36,100 nt of DNA from a virus. Of the stretch, positions 22,971 to 29,760 are shown one piece after another (the stretch's first letter is position 1; each line of letters starts with the position of its first letter). The position numbers and the translations under genes were made by a program. The stretch covers positions 1-36,100 of IMG/VR virus record IMGVR_UViG_3300005511_000043, one strand, 5' to 3'. The notes beneath the pieces are model-generated. The model was not told where the DNA came from and ran no database searches. It was given only the letters and a program-made list of their open reading frames with translations.

Positions 22971-24391
22971 CGGCCACCTCCGAAGCGCGCTGCGACGATC
23001 GAGCGGCCTGGGTCGCACCACAAGTTGACGCGGCCGGTCTGCCCCTGTCGGCTCTTCTCGACGCCGACCTCTAGGTCGTTCTTGATCGCGTCCGCTTGTT
23101 CCTGCGCGGCTTCGTTGCCGCGACGGTAGGCTTCCGTCCGCGTGGCGTAATAGTGCTCGCGGTAGAGCATCAGGACGGCATCAGCAGCCTCTTCGATCTC
23201 GCCAGAGGCACGCAGGTCCGAGAGGTTCGGTCGCTTGTCATCGCGCTGCTCTACCGCTCGGGCGAGTTGGCAGCAGAGCATGACGGTGCAATCTAGGTTT
23301 TTCGCCATGACCTTGGCGGCGTTGGCGATCTCGCCGAGCTCGTTGACCTTGTTTCCCTGATATCGGCCGGATGGCTTTACCAGCATGGCGTGGTCAACGA
23401 TGGCGAGGCGGAGGCGCTTGCCCTGCTTGTCGAGCCGATCGGCATACTTCCTTCCCTCGACGAGGATATCGGCCATGCTAAGGCCGGGCGTATCGTCGAG
23501 GTGGAGCGGCTCCTTCTTCGATTCATGGGCGGCCCAGAGATAGCTCTCCAGTTCGTTCTCGGTTGCGTGCCCGGAGAGAACGTTACCGTAGGTTGGCCCC
23601 TTCCCGCCGAGACGCTCGCAAATGATGCGGGCAGCGATCTCCTTCGATGGGACCTCAAGCGAGAAATAGAGCGCGCCGTCACCACGCCGGCACATCTTCG
23701 AGGCGAGAGCAGCCCCCATCATCGTCTTGCCCTGCCCAGTCCGCCCGGCGAGAACGTAGAGCGCTCCAGGTGCCAGACCGCGCAACGGGAGATGGCGATC
23801 AAGGTCCTCAATGCCTGTCGATGGTGGTCGCTGGACCTCGCCGCGAAGCATCGCCTCGGCTTCGCGGCCGACCTGCTCTGCGATCGTCGATAGGCTTCCC
23901 CGGTTCGAGCGGCGCTGGTCATTGGCCGCGTCTCGAAGCTCATCGACCGCGTCGATCAGCCCCTTCGCCATGTTAGTGACGTCGGCTGTCGCGATCTGAC
24001 TGCGGGCGCCATCGGCCGCGTCGAAGATGCGTCGCAGCACCCAGGCGCTACGAATGATCTTGGCGTACTCCGCTAGAGAGCCGGGTGGAGCTGCGATTGC
24101 CGCCATGCGAGCCATCAGGTCATTAATCGTGCCTGACTCGCCCATCAGGAGAGATGCGCCGCCCTGAATGACGGTCCGGAAGTCGATGACACCGCCACGC
24201 GCGACGATATCCAAGGTGCGGCGGTAGAGGGCCGCCGCGGACATGTCGCCGAAATGCTCCTCGGTCAGGCCAGTCAGCATCACCGAGCTGATCGCCGGCG
24301 GCGCCATCAGCATGCCAGCCACAAGCGCCATCTCCGTTTCGGAGATTTCACGGAACCAGTCGGAGAATTGGTCTGGCGCGTGGACGTTCAT
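22967..24391 (-). CDS. DnaB-like replicative helicase
   Basis: The 474-residue protein has the two-domain layout of DnaB. Residues 15-130 form the N-terminal domain (SETEMALVAGMLMAPPAISSVM, LYRRTLDIVARGGVIDFRTV). The RecA-like core contains the Walker A AGRTGQGKT (215-223) and a Walker B LRLAIVDH with Asp333, followed by LARAVEQRDDKRPNLSDLRASGEIEEAADAVLMLYRE, the conserved helicase motif region with an arginine finger-type stretch. It ends QTGRVNLWCDPGRSIVA. The length is about that of DnaB (471 in E. coli). It unwinds DNA at the phage fork. It lies between an unknown 86-residue gene and the initiation-type gene, with overlaps at both ends. Confidence 0.9.
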   Translation of the reverse strand: MNVHAPDQFSDWFREISETEMALVAGMLMAPPAISSVMLTGLTEEHFGDMSAAALYRRTLDIVARGGVIDFRTVIQGGASLLMGESGTINDLMARMAAIAAPPGSLAEYAKIIRSAWVLRRIFDAADGARSQIATADVTNMAKGLIDAVDELRDAANDQRRSNRGSLSTIAEQVGREAEAMLRGEVQRPPSTGIEDLDRHLPLRGLAPGALYVLAGRTGQGKTMMGAALASKMCRRGDGALYFSLEVPSKEIAARIICERLGGKGPTYGNVLSGHATENELESYLWAAHESKKEPLHLDDTPGLSMADILVEGRKYADRLDKQGKRLRLAIVDHAMLVKPSGRYQGNKVNELGEIANAAKVMAKNLDCTVMLCCQLARAVEQRDDKRPNLSDLRASGEIEEAADAVLMLYREHYYATRTEAYRRGNEAAQEQADAIKNDLEVGVEKSRQGQTGRVNLWCDPGRSIVAARFGGGR

Positions 24392-24648
24392 CGCGCTCTC
24401 GCCTGGAAATGGCCAACGAGGACGCCGACGAGGACCGGCACATCTAGAGGCGATACGCCACCGTTACGCACAACCCGATTCAGCACGGTTTCGAGCGCGG
24501 CAGCCGGGCTTCCCATGCCCACATGGAAGTCTGGGTTCAGCTTGCCTTGGCCGTCCCAGGTGAGCTTTGCCTCACCACTGCCATTGGAGCGCGTGGATAT
24601 CCCGAGCGTCCAGCCGAGAGCTCCGCTATCTACGATGTCGGGGATCAT
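24388..24648 (-). CDS. Hypothetical early protein
   Basis: The 86-residue protein is not recognised. It begins MIPDIVDSGALGWTLGISTRSNGSGEAKLTWDGQGKLN, beta-like, and ends with a Val-rich helix (PLDVPVLVGVLVGHFQARAR). Start and stop overlap both neighbours by 4 nt (methyltransferase upstream, helicase downstream), which supports translation. Confidence 0.65.
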   Translation of the reverse strand: MIPDIVDSGALGWTLGISTRSNGSGEAKLTWDGQGKLNPDFHVGMGSPAAALETVLNRVVRNGGVSPLDVPVLVGVLVGHFQARAR

Positions 24649-25244
24649 TCCGAGGCTCCGTCTCGCTGGAGGTCGTCGATCGTTGGGATTCCTTCGTAGC
24701 CCTTGAGCCAGACGAGGATGACGAAGTCCTGTTTCCCGCCCGATGGCGTCCTGCCAACGGCCTGGAGTTCAACGTACTCGTGCCCTGGCGGCATGGATGG
24801 CCGGGGGCACAGCAGCCAGACGCGGTAGAGCGGCGTGGCCTTCAACCACTTCCATGCAGCAGGAAGACGACGCAGCGGGTATACGAAAGCCACCTTGCGC
24901 TCAGCGAGGGACAAGGCATGCAGAGCGAATTCTCGGCCAAGTTCGAACGGCGGGTTTCCCACGAAGTTTGGGAACCGATCCGTCGAGGTCAGGAAGTCTC
25001 GTGTTGCCTCAAGCTGCGGCGCCCCGCGGTCGACTAAGTCATAGCCTTCCGTTGGAAGGCCAGCTGCCTCTGCACCCGCGAGCATATTGCCGAGACCGCA
25101 ACAGGGGTCGCACACCAATCCGTCGAAGCGCTCCACGTCGAACAAGCGACGCCCAACCCACAGCGGTTCGACGTAATGCTCGTTCTCCTCGCGATCCCAG
25201 ATATGGGCGGCCTCGGGCCGGCGGTTCTGAATCACGGCCGTCAT
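24645..25244 (-). CDS. DNA adenine methyltransferase-type protein
   Basis: The 199-residue protein has motif I for S-adenosylmethionine binding in VCDPCCGLGNMLAGAEAAG (residues 44-62) and the catalytic motif NPPF (97-100), preceded by a TSTDRFPNFVG segment. The order and the NPPF motif mark an amino-methyltransferase, most likely N6-adenine. There is no separate recognition domain, as in many small phage methyltransferases. It might protect phage DNA from host restriction, or alter gene control. It sits between a LexA-type regulator and a small unknown gene. Its target sequence cannot be read from this protein. Confidence 0.8.
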   Translation of the reverse strand: MTAVIQNRRPEAAHIWDREENEHYVEPLWVGRRLFDVERFDGLVCDPCCGLGNMLAGAEAAGLPTEGYDLVDRGAPQLEATRDFLTSTDRFPNFVGNPPFELGREFALHALSLAERKVAFVYPLRRLPAAWKWLKATPLYRVWLLCPRPSMPPGHEYVELQAVGRTPSGGKQDFVILVWLKGYEGIPTIDDLQRDGASE

Positions 25245-25576
25245 ACCGCGCCCCCGAAGTAGCTTTCCAAGGCCACCGCGACAGCTTGCTCGCGCGATAC
25301 TCGGTGACGCTGGCAGTAGGCCTTGAGATGGATCTCGGCGGCGTGGGAAAGCCGGTCAGGCTCGTCTATCAGCACGATGGCCCGCGCCCGATTGTGCAGC
25401 CGACGGATGTAGCCACGCTCTTCCAGGCTATCCACGAGCCGATGGATGCCGCTTTTCGACTTGAGGTCGACCGCCGAGAGCATCTGCTGGAACGATGGCG
25501 AGTGGCCTTCGCGCCGGATGAAGTCGCGGAGATATTCCAACAGGTCGAGCTGGCGCGGCGTTAAACCACTTTGCAT
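25241..25576 (-). CDS. LexA-type winged-helix DNA-binding protein without peptidase domain
   Basis: The ATG at 25576 (overlapping the resolvase stop) gives 111 residues; a GTG one codon earlier has GGAGG 6 nt upstream and is an alternative start. Residues 1-65 resemble the LexA DNA-binding domain: LTPRQLDLLEYLRDFIRREGHSPSFQQMLSAVDLKSKSGIHRLVDSLEERGYIRRL, with the typical S-P-S-x-x-Q-x-x start of the recognition region. The LexA peptidase is absent; the tail is a separate helix (AVAVALESYFG). It may regulate the early operon or bind host LexA sites. Stand-alone LexA-type domains are seen in alphaproteobacterial phages. Confidence 0.75.
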   Translation of the reverse strand: MQSGLTPRQLDLLEYLRDFIRREGHSPSFQQMLSAVDLKSKSGIHRLVDSLEERGYIRRLHNRARAIVLIDEPDRLSHAAEIHLKAYCQRHRVSREQAVAVALESYFGGAV

Positions 25577-26139
25577 CACGCGGCACCTCCCAGCAGAGAA
25601 ACCCCAGCCGGGCGTCGGCGCGCATAGGTCGCAACCCCAAAATCCCAACAGCAGATTGCGTCGGACTGGTCACGCTTGGCCTTCGGAAGGATGACGTCGG
25701 TATAGCCGAGCAGGTAGCACTGCCGGGCGACAAGCTGCTTGATGTCCTCGTCCGACCCTTTGCGCTTACGACCTTGGCCGATGAAGTGAACGCAGGCCGT
25801 CGAACGCGCGACACGCTCAAGACGGACGCTGAACCGCTTGCAGAAATTGAATAGACCCTGGTCCAGCGAGACCGCGACCATCGCCGCGTCGTCTGACTTC
25901 TGAGCTGCGATTGGGATCATCGCTTCTGCAATGATGAGATCTGGCTTCGAGTAATGCGGCAGCGGCTTGATGAACGCCTGCGTCAGCCATGCCTCGATAT
26001 TGAAGCCAGCCATCTGAAACGGCTCATGAGGCTTACGGAAGCGCATCGAAAAGCTCTCAAGCTGCGAGGGGTGGTTGATGCGTGAGTCGCCTATGGCGAC
26101 CCCCGACACCGTTCCGAGATCGAGGCCGACCGTGAACAT
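25576..26139 (-). CDS. RuvC-like Holliday junction resolvase
   Basis: The 187-residue protein has an RNase H-like fold signature: Asp7 in GLDLGT, Glu72 in IIAEAMIP, and a C-terminal pair Asp157 and Asp160 in KRDQSDAICCWDFG, the pattern of RuvC-type resolvases. It begins TVGLDLGTVSGVAIGDS, typical of phage RuvC. Its role would be to cut branched DNA made during replication and packaging. The size fits the family. It overlaps genes on both sides by 1-3 nt within the early operon. Confidence 0.85.
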   Translation of the reverse strand: MFTVGLDLGTVSGVAIGDSRINHPSQLESFSMRFRKPHEPFQMAGFNIEAWLTQAFIKPLPHYSKPDLIIAEAMIPIAAQKSDDAAMVAVSLDQGLFNFCKRFSVRLERVARSTACVHFIGQGRKRKGSDEDIKQLVARQCYLLGYTDVILPKAKRDQSDAICCWDFGVATYARRRPAGVSLLGGAA

Positions 26140-26651
26140 CAGTGGACGCGGGAGAACGTGCCGCCCTGCTCTTCTGCGGGCTCGGCCTTTGGCTCGCGAC
26201 GCTTGCGGCCTGGCTTCGCCTTCAGTCCATCCAGATCGAGGGCCTCTCCGGCGTTCTCGCGGTTCTGCTCGGTGAAAATTCGGTCGGCGGCCTCGGCAGC
26301 CGTCTCCGCCGGCTCATCTTCGCCTTCGTCGCCTTCCTGCGCCATGGAGGCCAGGTCACCGACGTGACCCTTGTTGAACATGTCCTCCTCGACCCAATCG
26401 AGGTAGGCACGGAGGTGATAGAGATGCTCCTTCGCCTTCAGTTCGTTGTTCCGGGCCTTCTTGAAGATCGACGCGGCTTGCCGGAAAGCGGGGCCGCAGA
26501 GGTTGCCGATCTCGATCTGGGTCTTGATGCGGTCTCCGAACGACCCGGAGATGCTGGAAAGCTGCTCCTTGACCTTATTAGCCTCGGCGAACAACGCCTT
26601 CACCACCGTCGCCGATGGCAGTTTGATTGGGGCTTCCGATTCCTGTGTCAT
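26139..26651 (-). CDS. Hypothetical early protein with disordered acidic tail
   Basis: The 170-residue protein is not recognised. Residues about 10-95 look helical (ATVVKALFAEANKVKEQLSSISGSFGDRIKTQIEIGNLCGPAFRQAASIFKKARNNELKAKEHLYHLRAYLDW), and the rest is acidic with many glutamates, then a basic KPGRKRREPKAEP patch. A superficial similarity to GapR-type helical DNA-binding proteins is not convincing. The stop overlaps the resolvase start (TGATG), so they are coupled. Confidence 0.7.
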   Translation of the reverse strand: MTQESEAPIKLPSATVVKALFAEANKVKEQLSSISGSFGDRIKTQIEIGNLCGPAFRQAASIFKKARNNELKAKEHLYHLRAYLDWVEEDMFNKGHVGDLASMAQEGDEGEDEPAETAAEAADRIFTEQNRENAGEALDLDGLKAKPGRKRREPKAEPAEEQGGTFSRVH

Positions 26652-26676
26652 GTCTGCGTGCTCCTGCTGCTGATAG

Positions 26677-27108
26677 TCAGTGGTGGAGTTGTTCGGGAAG
26701 GCCGGGCTCGGGCAGCTTGCCGGCGCGGATCATCGCCCGATGGACCTGCCGCCAGCGCTCGGCTCCATCCGAGGACGACGAAACGCGAGTGCGAGGGGCG
26801 AACCGGATGGCTCGCTGATCTTCGTCAGTCTGGGCGAGAAGACTGATGCGAGGCAGTGTCAGTGGCCGCTTGATAGGATCAGCGCCGTAGGATCCAATTG
26901 CGTGCCGCTCACGCAGCTTTTCGTTCGCCTTCGATTCAACCCGGTTGCGGGTGCGCCATGAAGCTCTCCGCTCCTTCGCGCCATTGATGTCGAGCGCCAC
27001 CCGGATCGTGGATTCATGCTTTCCGACCGCAGCAGATGCTGCCTTGACCGACATACCGCTATTGATCAGGCGGCGAGCCTCGTCTTTCCAGGATCGCGCG
27101 TCAGTCAT
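26677..27108 (-). CDS. Early protein with helix-turn-helix, unknown
   Basis: The 143-residue protein starts TDARSWKDEARRLINSGMSVKAASAAVGKHESTIRVALDING, a clear helix-turn-helix of the resolvase/transposase type. The middle and end are basic (KERRASWRTRNRVESKANEKLRERHAIG) and then carry a second region, DGAERWRQVHRAMIRAGKLPEPG. No family is recognised. Probably a DNA-binding regulator or a replication accessory protein. The ATG overlaps the next upstream stop (ATGA). Confidence 0.7.
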   Translation of the reverse strand: MTDARSWKDEARRLINSGMSVKAASAAVGKHESTIRVALDINGAKERRASWRTRNRVESKANEKLRERHAIGSYGADPIKRPLTLPRISLLAQTDEDQRAIRFAPRTRVSSSSDGAERWRQVHRAMIRAGKLPEPGLPEQLHH

Positions 27109-27254
27109 GGTGCCGGCTCCGAAAGATTACGGGCCTGCCGGTCGCACCATTCCGCGCCGTCGGCGAAGACCGCTGCTGGAAACATCGTCAGGCGGGACGC
27201 CCAGGCTAGGAGCCAAGACAATCCGACCAATAGAAGGGCGAGAAGGCCCCGCAT
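27105..27254 (-). CDS. Small membrane protein
   Basis: The ATG at 27254 has GGAGAGG just upstream and gives 49 residues; a longer in-frame version would begin in a poorly coding Arg/Ser-rich stretch. The protein starts MRGLLALLLVGLSWLLAWASRL, a single membrane segment of about 20 residues, followed by a short tail ending NLSEPAP. No function is recognised. It overlaps the helix-turn-helix gene by 4 nt. Confidence 0.55.
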   Translation of the reverse strand: MRGLLALLLVGLSWLLAWASRLTMFPAAVFADGAEWCDRQARNLSEPAP

Positions 27255-27271
27255 GGCCTCTCCTTTCGGGT

Positions 27272-27616
27272 TCAGACGCCTAGAGCGTCGAGTTGTTCTT
27301 GAATGCGTCGCTGTTCGGCGCGCAGAGCGTCGTGGCGCTCGCGGCGATGGGCTTCGTCGAGCCAGGCCGGAGCCTTGGGATAGACCGCGATCAGGAACGC
27401 TGGACCGTAGGCGAAGATCAGGCGGGATAGGCCGGCCCATGAGGGCTTTGAGATGCCCTCGAACCACTTGCGGACCGTGTCCGATGGGATGCCGGTATCG
27501 TACGCGACATTCTCGACCGTCTTGGACGGATAGAGACCGCGCAGAAAATCAAGGGCCTTCTCGGGGCAAGCCTGGGGTGAACTGACCCCAATCTTTCCGA
27601 ACTTCTGACCAGTCAT
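27272..27616 (-). CDS. Helix-turn-helix early protein, unknown
   Basis: The ATG at 27616 has CGGAG 6 nt upstream and gives 114 residues. An in-frame ATG at 27781 would add 55 residues rich in Pro, Ser and Ala that look non-coding and lack a good ribosome-binding site, so the 170 bp upstream are taken as spacer. Residues about 15-45 (SPQACPEKALDFLRGLYPSKTVENVAYDTGIPSDTVRKWFEGISKP) contain a helix-turn-helix. The C-terminal part is a charged helix (RRERHDALRAEQRRIQEQLDALGV). It is probably a regulator of the leftward operon. Confidence 0.65.
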   Translation of the reverse strand: MTGQKFGKIGVSSPQACPEKALDFLRGLYPSKTVENVAYDTGIPSDTVRKWFEGISKPSWAGLSRLIFAYGPAFLIAVYPKAPAWLDEAHRRERHDALRAEQRRIQEQLDALGV

Positions 27617-27786
27617 TCCAAGCTCCGACTGCGAATGTGGCTTCACAGACGAGGACGGAACTGCAGAGCGCTGAGCGGCGCAGGCGGGATCGGCCTTCCG
27701 GGGAGAGCCGGCTGCAACCCGCGCCCCACCGGCATTCGAAGGAGAGAGAAACGATGGACGGGGATGCGCGAGGCCCACCATGATGA
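27617..27786. other. Short spacer, no confident gene
   Basis: This 170 bp lies between the helix-turn-helix gene and a small membrane-protein gene. The only open frame is the Pro/Ser-rich extension described above. I see no promoter or hairpin that I can support. Confidence 0.3.
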
Positions 27787-27903
27787 TCAGGACCTCACGA
27801 TGACGGTCGCGATTAGAGCGGCCGGGGCGAGCACAAGGAGTGCTGCCATCGCCAGAACGGCGCCGATGACGGCGTCGACAAACATGTCCAGAAAGACATC
27901 CAT
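27787..27903 (-). CDS. Very small membrane protein
   Basis: The ATG at 27903 overlaps the stop of the first gene of the operon (TGATG) and has AGGAG 8 nt upstream. The 38-residue protein is mostly one hydrophobic segment (DAVIGAVLAMAALLVLAPAALIATVIV). No family is recognised. Such genes are common near early promoters of phages and may act on the host membrane. Confidence 0.5.
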   Translation of the reverse strand: MDVFLDMFVDAVIGAVLAMAALLVLAPAALIATVIVRS

Positions 27904-28148
27904 CAGACCGTCTCCTCCGCCGTATGCGGCCGCGTTACATCGGCCGGCCACTGCGCGCCGTTCGGCCAATTCGCCGAGAGCCAGGACAATCCACGCGCGA
28001 CGCGCCGGGCGCCCATGTCTCCACCTTCGCGAAGGTGTTTGAGCCGCGTCCCCTCCCCGAAAACGAGCGTTGAAACCCTCGATTCCGAGAGCTGTCGGGC
28101 CTCCGCGAAGGCGCTGACCACGGCGAGGAGTTCATCAATCGCGTTCAT
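27903..28148 (-). CDS. First gene of the leftward early operon, small HTH-type regulator candidate
   Basis: The preferred start is the ATG at 28148; another ATG at 28160 lies where the promoter -10 region is expected. The product is 81 residues, beginning MNAIDELLAVVSAFAEARQLSESRVSTLVFGEGTRLKHLREGGDMGARRVARGLSWLSANWP. This looks like a short helix-turn-helix (SESRVSTLVFG) and may be a Cro-type antirepressor. It is divergent from the repressor gene, with three operators between. If the promoter assignment is right its mRNA has almost no leader. The family is not certain. Confidence 0.6.
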   Translation of the reverse strand: MNAIDELLAVVSAFAEARQLSESRVSTLVFGEGTRLKHLREGGDMGARRVARGLSWLSANWPNGAQWPADVTRPHTAEETV

Positions 28149-28155
28149 GCGCGAA

Positions 28156-28185
28156 GACATGGAGCTATTTTTAGCTCGCTGTCAA
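28156..28185 (-). promoter_or_regulatory. Leftward early promoter overlapping an operator
   Basis: On the minus strand TTGACA (28185-28180) is a perfect -35. Following it by 17-18 nt is a weak -10-like hexamer at about 28161-28156 (CATGTC). Operator 28162-28177 lies between the two. The -35 is convincing and the -10 is poor, so transcription may start close to the ATG at 28148. Confidence 0.5.
28162..28177. promoter_or_regulatory. Repressor operator, perfect palindrome
   Basis: GAGCTATTTTTAGCTC is a perfect palindrome with 6 bp arms and a TTTT centre. It is identical to the copy at 29707-29722 and overlaps the leftward promoter. Confidence 0.85.
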
Positions 28186-28200
28186 GGCTATTCTTAGCCC
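28185..28200. promoter_or_regulatory. Repressor operator, variant
   Basis: AGGCTATTCTTAGCCC has palindromic arms GGCTA and TAGCC around TTCT. It is 23 bp from the first operator, centre to centre. A further half-site (TTTTAGCTC, 28205-28213) lies just downstream without a matching left arm. Confidence 0.75.
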
Positions 28201-28219
28201 GCGCTTTTAGCTCGCCTGC

Positions 28220-28235
28220 GGGCTAATTTTGGCTC
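28220..28235. promoter_or_regulatory. Repressor operator adjoining the repressor ATG
   Basis: GGGCTAATTTTGGCTC is an imperfect copy of the palindrome and ends immediately before the repressor start codon. Binding here would block repressor expression, so autoregulation is expected. Confidence 0.7.
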
Positions 28236-29009
28236 ATGGCTGCTGAGACTGAAAAGCTTCCCAATACGCTGATCGAACGGATCGATCGACGCCTGACTGC
28301 GACCGGGAAAAGCGCAAAAGGTGCATCTCGCGAGGCTGGGCTGAGCGAGAGTTTTATCAAGAATATCCGGCTAGGCGCTTCGAAATCCCCCCGTGCCGAT
28401 GGCCTTCAAGCCCTTGCGCGCGTCCTCGGGACAACGATCGATTGGCTTACAGAAGGTCGAGGAGCCGAGACGGCATCATCAGACAGCGGATTAACCGCGC
28501 CTGCATCTTCGACGGTCACGCCTGTGGACCTCGGTGAGCTTGTCCCGGTCAAGATCGCCGGCAAGGTGAAGGCCGGGGAGTTTATCTCGATCGAGGATCT
28601 CGGGGACTGGGAAGAGCCGGAAGAATTCCTCGACACGCGCGACCCGCGCTTCCCTCACGCTCGGCATCTCGGCTTCGAGGTCGAGGGGGACAGCATGAAC
28701 GCGCTTAAGCCGCGGCCGATCCAAGACGGCGACCGACTATCAGCGCTCGCATATGAGGACATCGCCGATCGCTACCCGCTACGCGACGGGATGATCGTTG
28801 TTGTCGAGCGAACCCGCCACGGCGGACACGAGCGCGAGTGGTCAGTGAAGCAGCTGGAGATCTACGAGGATCGGATGGAGTTCCATCCACGGTCCACCAA
28901 CCCGCGTTACAAGCCGATCATCATCAAGCGGGACAGCCTGGCTGACGACGGCGTGACCGTTGAGATCATCGCCATCGTCCGCCGGCTCGTGGCGGAATTT
29001 AATCTGTAG
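28236..29009 (+). CDS. CI/LexA-type phage repressor (S24 self-cleaving)
   Basis: The 257-residue protein has an N-terminal XRE-type helix-turn-helix (about residues 12-72, with SAKGASREAGLSESFIKNIRLG) and a C-terminal S24 peptidase domain. Catalytic Ser153 is in EGDSMN and Lys205 in WSVKQL. Two Ala-Gly bonds (108-109 and 113-114) lie in the linker where self-cleavage usually occurs, so the repressor should be inactivated by RecA after DNA damage. The start is at the ATG directly after an operator, which suggests autoregulation. The gene is on the plus strand between the two early operons. Its 3' end overlaps a minus-strand gene by 11 nt. Confidence 0.9.
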   Translation: MAAETEKLPNTLIERIDRRLTATGKSAKGASREAGLSESFIKNIRLGASKSPRADGLQALARVLGTTIDWLTEGRGAETASSDSGLTAPASSTVTPVDLGELVPVKIAGKVKAGEFISIEDLGDWEEPEEFLDTRDPRFPHARHLGFEVEGDSMNALKPRPIQDGDRLSALAYEDIADRYPLRDGMIVVVERTRHGGHEREWSVKQLEIYEDRMEFHPRSTNPRYKPIIIKRDSLADDGVTVEIIAIVRRLVAEFNL

Positions 29010-29295
29010 CGATCACGATGCGGCTCAGCGCCGCTTCGATCTCATCATGCCTCCGCCGCGAGGGTGGCGCGGCGTAAATGCCCCGGCCGCCCTCACCCGC
29101 CTCGCCAAGGATCGGGATGACCACCGGTTTTACGTCGATAGCGATGTCGGTGATCGCGAACGTGAGGTCGGGAAAGACTTCGCGCAGCCGCGCCTTGGTT
29201 CGCTCCTTATCCTCGGCCCAGGCTCGAACCTGGCCGGCCGGCGGGAACAGGCTGAATTCGGTTGCCTCGGGGAAGCCCTTGCACCAGTCCTTCAT
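28999..29295 (-). CDS. Hypothetical protein convergent with the repressor
   Basis: The ATG at 29295 has AGGAGG 7 nt upstream and overlaps the upstream stop (ATGA), giving 98 residues. It begins MKDWCKGFPEATEFSLFPPAGQVRAWAEDKERTKARLREVFPDLTFAITDIAIDVKPVVIPI. No family is recognised. Its end overlaps the repressor gene by 11 nt on the opposite strand, so strong transcription from here would run antisense to the repressor. Confidence 0.65.
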   Translation of the reverse strand: MKDWCKGFPEATEFSLFPPAGQVRAWAEDKERTKARLREVFPDLTFAITDIAIDVKPVVIPILGEAGEGGRGIYAAPPSRRRHDEIEAALSRIVIATD

Positions 29296-29531
29296 GCCAA
29301 AACCTCCTCGCACTTCCAGACAGTGACGGCGATCAGCCGGCCTATGAAGCTTTCGCAGCCGTCGCATTGCGCGCGGACGTTCTGCAGGAAGGCGCTGTCG
29401 AGCAGCTCCTCCACGTCGTATGGCGCATCGTCGACATCAGGGACATCGAGGCGCTTGAACACGTTCCGTTGGCAGTTTGTGCAGCGGTAGTGGAGCTTGA
29501 AGCTCGCACGAATTCCGGCGTCTTCCGGCAT
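29292..29531 (-). CDS. Small zinc-ribbon-like protein
   Basis: The 79-residue protein contains two Cys pairs, CTNC (about 17-20) and CDGC (about 56-59), which fit a zinc ribbon, and a beta-rich end (GRLIAVTVWKCEEV). It starts MPEDAGIRASFKLHYRCTNCQ. No family is assigned. It is the first gene of a two-gene minus-strand unit that runs toward the repressor and starts 148 nt left of the rightward-promoter operators. No promoter for it is clear. Confidence 0.65.
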   Translation of the reverse strand: MPEDAGIRASFKLHYRCTNCQRNVFKRLDVPDVDDAPYDVEELLDSAFLQNVRAQCDGCESFIGRLIAVTVWKCEEVLA

Positions 29532-29647
29532 GACCTGATACTCCGAACTCTGTTGATGATGCCCTGTCGCAGCAGCCTCTTTGTTCTGCTTGCGTTCTCA
29601 TTTGAGCCATGCCGTCAGCAGAGAGTCGATATGCGACTTGGCGGCTG

Positions 29648-29664
29648 CTGACTCTGGGAGTCAG
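29648..29664. repeat. Isolated 7 bp inverted repeat
   Basis: CTGACTC TGG GAGTCAG is a perfect inverted repeat with a 3 nt centre and differs from the repressor operators. It may be the site of another regulator, for example a Cro-type protein. A hairpin in RNA is also possible, but no T run follows. Confidence 0.5.
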
Positions 29665-29678
29665 TAGAATGGCAGGGC

Positions 29679-29694
29679 GAGATATTTTTAGCTC
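29679..29694. promoter_or_regulatory. Repressor operator, variant, upstream of rightward promoter
   Basis: GAGATATTTTTAGCTC matches the consensus except one base in the left arm. Its centre is 28 bp from the next operator. Confidence 0.75.
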
Positions 29695-29701
29695 TTTACC
29701 C

Positions 29702-29730
29702 TTGACGAGCTATTTTTAGCTCTGCATACT
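29702..29730 (+). promoter_or_regulatory. Rightward early promoter
   Basis: TTGACG (29702-29707) and CATACT (29725-29730) are spaced 17 bp apart. An operator fills the spacer. The predicted start near 29737 precedes the first rightward gene. Confidence 0.75.
29707..29722. promoter_or_regulatory. Repressor operator within the rightward promoter
   Basis: GAGCTATTTTTAGCTC is the perfect palindrome, identical to 28162-28177. It lies between -35 and -10, so a bound repressor would block RNA polymerase. Confidence 0.85.
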
Positions 29731-29760
29731 ACCCCCATCAACCATCCGATGGGGAACGAC

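Larger units (their letters stand above)
29532..29760. other. Switch region between the minus-strand pair and the rightward operon
   Basis: The 229 bp contain no gene I can support. They hold a palindrome (29648-29664), two operators and the rightward promoter, listed separately. The left part (29532-29640) is unremarkable except for GC-poorer stretches. Confidence 0.5.

Noticed and set aside
26139-26651. GapR-like nucleoid protein
   Set aside because: The helical region has similar composition, but the conserved GapR core motifs are not visible.
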